Source: an uncultured Lachnospiraceae bacterium (GTDB lineage: Bacteria; Bacillota; Clostridia; Lachnospirales; Lachnospiraceae). From it: 5,288 nt of DNA. The notes below the pieces were generated by a model. It made no database searches. It had not been told where the DNA came from and worked only from the letters and a program-made list of their open reading frames with translations. Of this stretch, positions 1-5,288 are shown in pieces (positions within the stretch are counted from its first letter, which is position 1; each line of letters begins with the position of its first letter). The position numbers and the translations under genes were made by a program. The stretch lies in assembly GCA_910584785.1 (NCBI GenBank), contig CAJUDX010000121.1, positions 1 through 5,288 on the forward strand, read 5' to 3'.

Positions 1-51
1 TTGGTCCCATAGAGGCAAGTTAATTTGGCTATATATAATACAGACAGTACA
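1..51. other. Short AT-rich edge region downstream of the NTPase gene
   Basis: These 51 bases follow the NTPase stop codon (TAG, 52-54) on the minus strand. I see no convincing terminator stem or ribosome binding site. A minus-strand ATG at 8-10 has no Shine-Dalgarno sequence before it. Whether a partner gene follows cannot be told from this window. Confidence 0.5.
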
Positions 52-2916
52 CTAGAGTATCGGGTCATTTTCTTTTGTTCCCTTATATGACGTTTCAATA
101 TCAGTAAAAATCTCCTCAAATGCTTTTACAAATTTATTCTTAGATTCCTCGCTAATAGTCTTATCTGCATAAAAATATTTTATATATGGACATTCAAGAA
201 AACATTCCTTATAGTTTATTGTTATGCCTAAGTCATCTTTATAATAACGTTCTTCATCCCCAAGTTCTTTTTCCATTAATATATAATACGATTTCGCAAA
301 TTGATAGAAATCTCGGTTCTCATCGGGCATCCGGCATTGGTTTAATTTTTTATCAAGTTCATACATAAACTCTACATTCTCAAAGGGAAGGACAGCTTGG
401 TTTGGAAACTTCCCTTTCCACTCCATCATCTTTACATAAAGGAAATCTTTCTCCATATCCTGCTGAGCAAATGCCATCCCCTGTCCATCATTCTCTGCTG
501 TGGGATTGTTCATTGTTTTCATTTCTGCTTCATCTTCCACATATAAATTCTTTGCTTTTAGCTCTTCAACAATTTTTGTATATATTGCCTCTTTTAGACG
601 TTTTATCCATTGTGTCCAGCCACCTCTGCCGTCCTCTTTCCCATCCGCTTTCTTTCCAAACTGCATATTAATACTTTCAGCAAAATTAAGCAAACCAAAT
701 TTATAATGCTGAAGGCTTGAGGAAACTATCGTTACCCTGATATCGCCTATTTTTACCACACCATACTGTGTATTGCTCATTCTGCTGCTAATAGCATCAA
801 ATGCTTCGTTAACATCTTTTTTATTGAGTTCTTCTTCATTTTCTCTTAATAAATCCTCGTTTTCCTTATCTACCCACAGTATTTTTTCTTGTTCCCCTAT
901 CTCCTGGCTTTCTTTTTCCTTTAAACAATTATTTGTATATTCTAAATCCATGGTTACTTCCAATGGGAGATTTACTAAAAATTCACCAGAATTAACGTTT
1001 TTATACATCAGCATCAACATCTGAAATACAAAAATACTTTCTTTGTTGTTCTTAATAACTTCCATCACAAAATTTCTAATTTCATCTGGTGAAATTTTCT
1101 TTTCATTTTCGATTCTTATATTTTTTTCTGATGAAATCGCTAATTTTATTGCATTCTTATTCGAAAAATAAATCTCCTTTTCCTTATCAATACCAAAGAA
1201 TATTTTATTATTTCTCCATCCACCCTGAATCATTCCGCCAGGAAGCGACAAAGATTCCTGATAAATTCCGCTTTTTCGCTCTGCTATAATTAACGTATAA
1301 AAAGCAATAATAAAATCAACAAATGAACGATACTTAACCCCCTTTCGTTCAATAAGATACAAGCCCCTTAAAACAAGCCCATAATCTGCCTTATATTTTT
1401 TATACTGCCGATAATACTTTTTCGCTGCAGCTTCATCCAATACAGAAAGATTTTGATGGATATATCGAATCAGTTCTTCATTTATATCTTCTGGCTCCAG
1501 ATAAAATAATTGCTGAAATTCTTTTCTCTGGCACTTTGTCAATAATCTTTCCATTAATCGATAATGCAAATCCCGCCGGAACCAATCTAATTTCTTCTTT
1601 CTTTTCCTGGCATTTTCTCTCTTTTCTTCCTCTGTATTTTCTTTCAAACTTTCCATATTATATTCAATAATATCATTTATACTTTGAAAATAATTAATCA
1701 AATCCCTCATTGTAGAGTTTTGCAAAAAATGTCGTTTTCCCCGTTTAACATCAAAATATAAATGCAGATATCTTGCCATATATTCCAGAATCAGTATTTT
1801 TTCTTCTTTTGTCTTTAATAAATCCTGGTTACAGCCATTCGCGCCTGACTTTATCGCATTAAACTTATCGGGAAGCTTATATAGCGTGCTGTTCAGCCCG
1901 TTTTCTTCCTTTAAATCCGGCATATAAATCCGGCTGTTATGCGGGAGTGACTTCGATAAATAATCGTCAACAAAGTCATTACCGTTCTCCCATATCTTAC
2001 GGTACCCCTCTTTTAACAGACTTTTACACTCTTCATCGATTTCCTCATGCTTCCGGCAAATCATCTGCAACCGCTGAATATCCGCAGTAATAAAAATAAT
2101 CACCTGCGGTACGGTTAAAAAACGGCGGATTTGTTCCAGATACTTATACACGTTCCCCGAAGCCATATCAATATCATCAATAGAAATTACCAGAAAATTC
2201 TTTTTCTTCGTTATATAATCTGAAGAATGAATAAAATCCAAATAAAGAGAAACTAATTTTTTAAAACCATCACGAAGATTTATACTTACTGCAAGCTTAT
2301 GCAGGGTTCGCAGTGTAGATATTTCCTTGCTTTCGTCCAGCTTTCCCTTTACAATGCTTTTCTGCAGCAGGTAACTGCTTCTGACGCTTTCAAACTGGTC
2401 TTTTAAATCTGCCTCTAAAATTTCCTGTTTGCGCTCTTTCCTGGCATTTCTGCAGATTGCTTCGTACTTATCCCACATACGGGCTAAAATTACATCTAAT
2501 ATTCCTTCCTTTTCCTCCAGCAAGGTTGCATCAATATACTCAAGAACAGAAAATGAAGCCTGCTGGATATGTGACAAATTAGATAGTCCTGAAAAAGAAG
2601 ATAGGTTTTGCATTTGCTCTACACCACATATAGTTTCACAAAAGCCATTTTCCAATGTACGGACAAAAGACAGCATCGCTGAAGTTTTGCCTACGCCCCG
2701 CTGCCCTAAAAAAGAGATAACATTATATACCTGCTCATCACTCCCCTCTTTCCCGCAAACACCTCTTTCCCGCCATGGATTATCTTTAATAATGGACTCG
2801 ACCTTTCGAAACGCATTTTCATATACATCCTGAAATACAGAACCTTCAAACTCATTTAACCGTTCATATTTAATTTTATTTGCCTGATCTAAACAAATTG
2901 TAATTTCATTTTTCAT
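52..2916 (-). CDS. Large KAP/AAA-like P-loop NTPase, function unknown
   Basis: This is a 954-residue protein with an ATP-binding core near its N-terminus. Walker A is GQRGVGKTS at residues 71-79 and Walker B is FLVISIDDID at 241-250. A strand ending FITAD (275-279) resembles a sensor-1 position. The stretches YLSKSLPHNSRIYMPDL (319-335) and STMRDLINYF (401-410) resemble the post-Walker-B segments of KAP-type NTPases. The roughly 160 residues between the Walker motifs are charged and helical, with no membrane span, unlike classical membrane KAP proteins. A highly charged helix follows at 425-450. Residues after about 560 match nothing I recognise; they include a very acidic stretch (660-700) and a glycine-rich loop (755-768). 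The start is set by AAAGGAG nine bases upstream. No signal peptide is visible, so it should be cytoplasmic. The C-terminal half is more AT-rich than the core. Known relatives of this architecture include phage-defence ATPases, but that role is inferred only. The P-loop assignment is secure; the family assignment is moderate. Confidence 0.85.
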   Translation of the reverse strand: MKNEITICLDQANKIKYERLNEFEGSVFQDVYENAFRKVESIIKDNPWRERGVCGKEGSDEQVYNVISFLGQRGVGKTSAMLSFVRTLENGFCETICGVEQMQNLSSFSGLSNLSHIQQASFSVLEYIDATLLEEKEGILDVILARMWDKYEAICRNARKERKQEILEADLKDQFESVRSSYLLQKSIVKGKLDESKEISTLRTLHKLAVSINLRDGFKKLVSLYLDFIHSSDYITKKKNFLVISIDDIDMASGNVYKYLEQIRRFLTVPQVIIFITADIQRLQMICRKHEEIDEECKSLLKEGYRKIWENGNDFVDDYLSKSLPHNSRIYMPDLKEENGLNSTLYKLPDKFNAIKSGANGCNQDLLKTKEEKILILEYMARYLHLYFDVKRGKRHFLQNSTMRDLINYFQSINDIIEYNMESLKENTEEEKRENARKRKKKLDWFRRDLHYRLMERLLTKCQRKEFQQLFYLEPEDINEELIRYIHQNLSVLDEAAAKKYYRQYKKYKADYGLVLRGLYLIERKGVKYRSFVDFIIAFYTLIIAERKSGIYQESLSLPGGMIQGGWRNNKIFFGIDKEKEIYFSNKNAIKLAISSEKNIRIENEKKISPDEIRNFVMEVIKNNKESIFVFQMLMLMYKNVNSGEFLVNLPLEVTMDLEYTNNCLKEKESQEIGEQEKILWVDKENEDLLRENEEELNKKDVNEAFDAISSRMSNTQYGVVKIGDIRVTIVSSSLQHYKFGLLNFAESINMQFGKKADGKEDGRGGWTQWIKRLKEAIYTKIVEELKAKNLYVEDEAEMKTMNNPTAENDGQGMAFAQQDMEKDFLYVKMMEWKGKFPNQAVLPFENVEFMYELDKKLNQCRMPDENRDFYQFAKSYYILMEKELGDEERYYKDDLGITINYKECFLECPYIKYFYADKTISEESKNKFVKAFEEIFTDIETSYKGTKENDPIL

Positions 2917-2925
2917 ACAGAGTTT

Positions 2926-2932
2926 CTCCTTT
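2926..2932 (-). promoter_or_regulatory. Ribosome binding site of the NTPase gene
   Basis: On the minus strand this reads AAAGGAG, nine bases before the ATG at 2916. It is a near-consensus Shine-Dalgarno sequence and fixes the start of the 954-residue protein. Confidence 0.85.
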
Positions 2933-2974
2933 TCTTAGATTCCCTGAATATATGCTTTTAACCTCTTATTTAAT

Positions 2975-3003
2975 ATCATATCACCATCGATATTAGCCAA
3001 CAA
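2975..3003 (-). promoter_or_regulatory. Putative sigma-A promoter of the NTPase gene
   Basis: On the minus strand an extended -10 element, TG-A-TATGAT (hexamer at 2975-2980, TG at 2982-2983), lies 17 bases after TTGTTG (2998-3003). The -35 hexamer matches consensus only in its TTG, while the -10 is strong and carries the TGn extension. A start near 2968 would leave a leader of about 50 nt including the ribosome binding site. A weak -35 directly beside a repeat array fits a promoter that depends on, or is blocked by, a bound protein. This is a prediction from sequence only. Confidence 0.55.
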
Positions 3004-3010
3004 TATTCCA

Positions 3011-3130
3011 CACATATTTGACATTTTATCGACATATTTGACATTTTCTCAGCATATTTGATATTTTCTCAGCAGATTTGACATTTTTTCAGCATGTTTG
3101 ACATTTTCTCAGCATGTTTGACATTATTCT
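3011..3130 (-). repeat. Six-copy 20-bp direct repeat array upstream of the NTPase promoter
   Basis: Six units follow each other with an exact 20-bp period: 3011-3030, 3031-3050, 3051-3070, 3071-3090, 3091-3110 and 3111-3130. The minus-strand consensus is GAGAAAATGTCAAAYATGCT. The core ATGTCAAA is intact in five units; the unit at 3051-3070 has ATATCAAA. The outermost units diverge at their outer edges, as expected at array ends. Twenty bases is close to two helical turns, so the cores lie on nearly one DNA face, which suits cooperative binding of a protein. The array ends seven bases before the predicted -35 box, so an operator or activator array is the simplest reading. Iterons are an alternative, but no replication gene is present. 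There are no spacers, so it is not a CRISPR array. Confidence 0.92.
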
Positions 3131-3143
3131 TGCATTTATGTTT

Positions 3144-3155
3144 TTTATCGATAAA
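3144..3155. repeat. 12-bp perfect palindrome TTTATCGATAAA
   Basis: TTTATCGATAAA is self-complementary over all 12 bases and lies 13 bases beyond the distal end of the 20-bp repeat array. It could be a separate dimeric-protein site. In AT-rich DNA such a palindrome can also arise by chance, so function is uncertain. Confidence 0.5.
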
Positions 3156-3167
3156 CATTCACAGGTT

Positions 3168-3223
3168 AAAAACAAAAAATCAATGCTGCTGATAACAATC
3201 ATTGCTGCCAGCGGCATTGATTT
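3168..3223 (-). terminator. Rho-independent terminator of the pilus operon
   Basis: On the minus strand a 15-bp stem with one G-T wobble pair forms between 3209-3223 and 3177-3191, with a 17-nt loop. The 3' arm runs into a T-rich tract, TTTTTTGTTTTT (3171-3182). This is a canonical intrinsic terminator for transcripts arriving from the sortase-pilin operon. It lies about 140 bases past the pilin stop codon and would keep readthrough from entering the repeat array and the NTPase promoter. Confidence 0.8.
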
Positions 3224-3276
3224 AAAAGAAATTCGGTGTTTCGTCGGCGCAGCAGTAACGCCTTTTTTCAGACAAC

Positions 3277-3318
3277 AAAGGTACTGCCTATAACCTGTCA
3301 ATTATTTGCAGTACCTTT
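3277..3318. terminator. Perfect 11-bp inverted repeat after the pilin gene, possible terminator
   Basis: AAAGGTACTGC (3277-3287) and GCAGTACCTTT (3308-3318) are perfect inverted complements around a 20-nt loop. The structure begins about 42 bases after the pilin stop codon. Arms that start with A and end with T suit termination in either direction, but no long U-tract follows on the minus strand, so termination may be weak. It could also protect the 3' end of the mRNA or bind a protein. Confidence 0.55.
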
Positions 3319-3360
3319 CTCTAAAGTTTAATCTTTATTTGATTATCTACGCTTATCTTA

Positions 3361-4296
3361 CTACCTTACTTTCCTCACCCTGCGCCAGATTAATCCAAAA
3401 ATCAACAATCCGCTTGCCGCCATTAATGCTAATAATGGTGCATAGCTAATCGAACCGTCTCCGGTTTTCGGCAAAAGGCCAAGCGGTACCAGCACATCTT
3501 CGATTAACTCAAGGAAAGGATTATTTGCTAACGGCACTTCCTCATCGTCAATCAGTTCTGACGGCGGATTCAGTCCATCTAACGGGGTTCCTCCATCTTC
3601 AATCTGTGCTGTCGGCACGCCGCCTGGAGTGATGGTGGTCGTTCCGCCGCCTCCGCCACCTCCGCCACCACCAGAAGAATTGGAATTTCCGCCGTTACTT
3701 CCCTGGCTTAAGTCAGAATGTTTTGGTGACGCTGTTACATTATACTGCCAATGTCCGATCCCTGCACTCTCTCCTTCACTCCAGCGCGGAAGGGCAGTTA
3801 TGAACGGCGTAATTTCACAGTTATCACCATTTGCCACAGCCTGTTCCTTTTCGGATGATCTTACCAGGTAAAGTCCCATGGACAGATTGCTGAAAACATA
3901 CTGCCCATTCTGCGTTTTTCCCACAGCAAGCGGTGCAACTGCATGTTCTTTGGCATAAGCGTTTAATCCTTCAATTTCTTTTAAAATATCTTCCCCGGTT
4001 TTCCCGTCCAGCTTTGCATCGGACCCGGCAAAGGTATCGGTTAACACATAGCTTCCCTTACTGCCATCCCACGCACCGACCTGGTAAATCTCGATGGTGG
4101 TGGTTTTATCGACAGCAATATCATTATTTTCCCTGAGCAGGGAAATCGTTAAGGATACGGGAGTATCCGGGTTAAGGTTTGCATTTCCGTTTGTGTTTGT
4201 GTCTGCAGCAAATGCGGCCTGGCACAAACCAAAGACTGTCAATATGACTGCCGCCAGAAAAGCTACCATACGGTTTATTTTATTCGTTCTCTTCAT
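3361..4296 (-). CDS. LPKTG cell-wall anchored pilin or surface protein
   Basis: This is a 311-residue secreted protein, probably a minor or basal pilin. Residues 1-30 form a Sec signal peptide: basic start, hydrophobic core and AFA before the likely cut. A beta-rich domain (about 45-190) contains GQYVFSNLSMGLYLV (131-145), typical of pilin and CnaB-like folds. SPKHS (190-194) offers Lys192 as a possible pilin-motif lysine. A Ser/Asn/Gly linker with ten glycines (209-218) leads to a stalk of three degenerate repeats. The sorting signal is LPKTG (275-279), a membrane span (about 284-303) and the basic tail RRVRKVR. The start ATG at 4294-4296 is chosen because AAGAAGG lies five bases upstream and the signal peptide begins there. 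An upstream in-frame ATG at 4452 would only add antisense-like sequence inside the sortase gene. It overlaps the sortase gene by 17 nt, so the two are probably translationally coupled. Whether it forms part of the fibre or anchors it cannot be decided. Confidence 0.88.
   Translation of the reverse strand: MKRTNKINRMVAFLAAVILTVFGLCQAAFAADTNTNGNANLNPDTPVSLTISLLRENNDIAVDKTTTIEIYQVGAWDGSKGSYVLTDTFAGSDAKLDGKTGEDILKEIEGLNAYAKEHAVAPLAVGKTQNGQYVFSNLSMGLYLVRSSEKEQAVANGDNCEITPFITALPRWSEGESAGIGHWQYNVTASPKHSDLSQGSNGGNSNSSGGGGGGGGGGTTTITPGGVPTAQIEDGGTPLDGLNPPSELIDDEEVPLANNPFLELIEDVLVPLGLLPKTGDGSISYAPLLALMAASGLLIFGLIWRRVRKVR
3481..3603 (-). repeat. Three degenerate acidic/VPL repeats in the pilin stalk
   Basis: The pilin carries IEDGGTPL (232-239), IDDEEVPL (249-256) and IEDVLVPL (265-272), spaced 17 and 16 residues apart, directly before LPKTG. 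The shared pattern is I-acidic-Asp-x-x-[TV]-Pro-Leu. A single such element before LPxTG is common in Bacillota wall proteins; here it appears to have been repeated to form a wall-spanning stalk. Confidence 0.7.
3643..3672 (-). repeat. Ten-glycine linker
   Basis: Ten consecutive glycine codons use a mixture of GGT, GGC and GGA, so this is not a simple trinucleotide slippage tract. It separates the folded pilin domain from the stalk and should be flexible. On the mRNA it gives a dense run of GG pairs. Confidence 0.9.
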
Positions 4297-5197
4297 GGCT
4301 ACCTTCTTTCTTCTCTGTTCTGCTGCGTTTTGAGCGTTTGCCAGGAAGCAGAAGTCCCGCTCCAATCGCTGCCCCAAATGCCGCAACGCCAAACCAAATC
4401 CACTGTTTGGTCGTAAATCCATTGCCCTGCGTATCTTCCTCCTGTGGTACATCCGAAGCTGCCGGTGCTGGTTTCATCTTCACTTCTTCCTCATATTTCC
4501 CATCGTAGGGAATGCGGGTTCCGCGAATCAGCATCCGGTGACTGTTGATGCCGTAGGGGGTGCAGGTCACTAAAGTTACATAATCCTCTCCGGGAACGAT
4601 GGATAAACCCTCGACCTCTTCGGGGAGAACAATTTCAATCTGGTCAATCTGATATTCCAGGATTTCTCCTAATACTTTAATGTAAAAGATATCGCCTGTT
4701 TCCAGACGGTCTAGGTCAGTAAAAAGCTTTGCCGACGGAAGTCCGCGGTGCCCGGTTAATATCGCATGGGTGCTCTCTCCGCCGATAGGGAGAGAGGAGC
4801 CAATGTAGTGACCGGCAGCAATTTGCAGTACAGCCTCATCCGTTCCATGATAGATAGGAAGGTTAATCTTTACTGAGGGAATCTTAATTGAACCCATTAT
4901 CCCATTATTACCGATATTCAGTAAGCTATCGTACACCTTATCTTCCCGTTTATTTTCTATTACAGCTGCAACACTGAGATTAGAAAATTCCGAGAGGTAT
5001 GCATTATATTCTTCTGCTGCATGCAATTCCTTAGTATAATCTTCTTCCGGCATTTGATTAACTGATTCATCATAAGACGCAATCGCCCTTGAAGCATTTT
5101 TTTCATTAATATAATCACTGACCGCAGGATAAAGAAGGACAGAAAGTCCTGTGAGGAAAATCAGGGCAATCATACTATTAATAATAATTCTCTTCAT
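4280..5197 (-). CDS. srtC: Class C sortase (pilin polymerase)
   Basis: This is a 305-residue membrane transpeptidase that cleaves the sorting motif of pilins and joins them to a lysine of the next subunit. An N-terminal membrane segment (about 4-26) precedes a helical region. The sortase fold starts near NGIMGSIKIPSV (98-109). The catalytic His is His150 in TGHRGLPSAKLFTDLDRL, a class C hallmark. The catalytic Cys is Cys212 in TLVTCTPYGINSHR and the catalytic Arg is Arg221. A second membrane helix (about 265-284) and a basic tail follow, as is usual for class C. The Asp-Pro-aromatic lid motif common before the catalytic domain is not visible in residues 72-98. The ATG is preceded by AAAGGA (5210-5215) at a rather long 12-base spacing. 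Its partner is presumably the pilin encoded immediately downstream and further pilins beyond the window edge. The class assignment is strong; the substrate is inferred. Confidence 0.95.
   Translation of the reverse strand: MKRIIINSMIALIFLTGLSVLLYPAVSDYINEKNASRAIASYDESVNQMPEEDYTKELHAAEEYNAYLSEFSNLSVAAVIENKREDKVYDSLLNIGNNGIMGSIKIPSVKINLPIYHGTDEAVLQIAAGHYIGSSLPIGGESTHAILTGHRGLPSAKLFTDLDRLETGDIFYIKVLGEILEYQIDQIEIVLPEEVEGLSIVPGEDYVTLVTCTPYGINSHRMLIRGTRIPYDGKYEEEVKMKPAPAASDVPQEEDTQGNGFTTKQWIWFGVAAFGAAIGAGLLLPGKRSKRSRTEKKEGSHEENE
4302..4308 (-). promoter_or_regulatory. Ribosome binding site of the pilin gene, inside the sortase gene
   Basis: AAGAAGG on the minus strand lies five bases before the ATG at 4296 and within the last codons of the sortase gene. 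It decides the pilin start and suggests coupled translation of the two genes. Confidence 0.7.
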
Positions 5198-5288
5198 CGA
5201 AACTTTCTGTCCTTTCTAATCCTTCATGAACCTACAAGTGGTCGTACCACCATAAATAAAAATCTGCTGGGCGCACTTGGAATACCTG
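5198..5288 (-). other. Upstream edge of the sortase gene with ribosome binding site
   Basis: On the minus strand this carries AAAGGA (5210-5215), the likely sortase ribosome binding site. All three frames stay open from the edge for a short way, with stops such as TAG at 5232-5234, but none shows an LPxTG sorting tail or other recognisable end. I see no promoter, so the operon may begin further upstream. Confidence 0.4.

Noticed and set aside
8..10. Start codon of a gene downstream of the NTPase
   Set aside because: There is no ribosome binding site before the minus-strand ATG, and only three codons are in the window.
2429..2833. Plus-strand 134-codon open frame opposite the NTPase core
   Set aside because: It is the shadow of the conserved Walker A region of the minus-strand gene and has no start signal.
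3011..3130. CRISPR array
   Set aside because: The 20-bp units are contiguous with no unique spacers, and no cas gene is present.
3011..3130. Iteron-type replication origin
   Set aside because: The unit length fits iterons, but no Rep gene or DnaA box is seen and the array sits upstream of an NTPase promoter. It is kept only as an alternative.
3138..3293. Plus-strand 51-codon open frame beginning MFFIDKHS
   Set aside because: No Shine-Dalgarno sequence precedes it, it reads through both arms of the terminator hairpin, and I recognise no family.
3089..3301. Minus-strand 70-codon open frame starting with TTG
   Set aside because: It runs through the terminator stem and into the 20-bp repeats, lacks a well-spaced ribosome binding site, and the repeat period is not a multiple of three. 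Coding is unlikely.
4297..4452. 52-residue N-terminal extension of the pilin
   Set aside because: The extension is basic, lies wholly within the sortase gene and would bury the signal peptide. The ATG at 4296 has its own ribosome binding site.
5232..5288. C-terminal end of an upstream gene (QVFQVRPADFYLWWYDHL then stop)
   Set aside because: Only 18 codons are visible, two other frames are also open, and no family or sorting tail can be recognised.

Overview
The window suggests a low-to-moderate GC Gram-positive bacterium of the Bacillota, most likely a gut-type Clostridia/Lachnospiraceae relative. The reasons are a class C sortase next to an LPKTG-anchored pilin, AAGGAG-type ribosome binding sites and an AT-rich accessory gene. 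The genus cannot be fixed from the sequence. All three supported genes lie on the minus strand, so transcription runs from high to low coordinates.

Positions 5288 to 3361 hold the end of a sortase-dependent pilus operon. A 305-residue class C sortase (4280-5197) overlaps by 17 nt the start of a 311-residue LPKTG surface protein or minor pilin (3361-4296). The sortase is expected to join pilin subunits at the outer membrane face. The pilin has a secretion signal, a small beta-rich domain, a ten-glycine linker, a three-copy acidic/proline stalk and a wall-sorting tail. A major pilin gene and the operon promoter, if present, lie upstream beyond position 5288.

Positions 3360 to 2917 are intergenic but dense with signals. 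A perfect 11-bp inverted repeat (3277-3318) and a strong stem with T-tract (3168-3223) end the pilus operon. After a 12-bp palindrome (3144-3155) comes an exact 20-bp-period array of six direct repeats (3011-3130). The array stops seven bases before a plausible -35 box, which is paired with an extended -10 (2975-3003) and followed by a good ribosome binding site.

That promoter serves a 954-residue cytoplasmic P-loop NTPase (52-2916). It has clear Walker A and Walker B motifs, a KAP/AAA-like core and a long C-terminal region I do not recognise. Its size, AT-rich composition and isolated position beside a surface-structure locus fit an accessory gene, possibly a phage-defence ATPase; that role is inference. 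The most unusual feature of the window is the combination of this large uncharacterised ATPase with a dedicated six-unit operator-like array.
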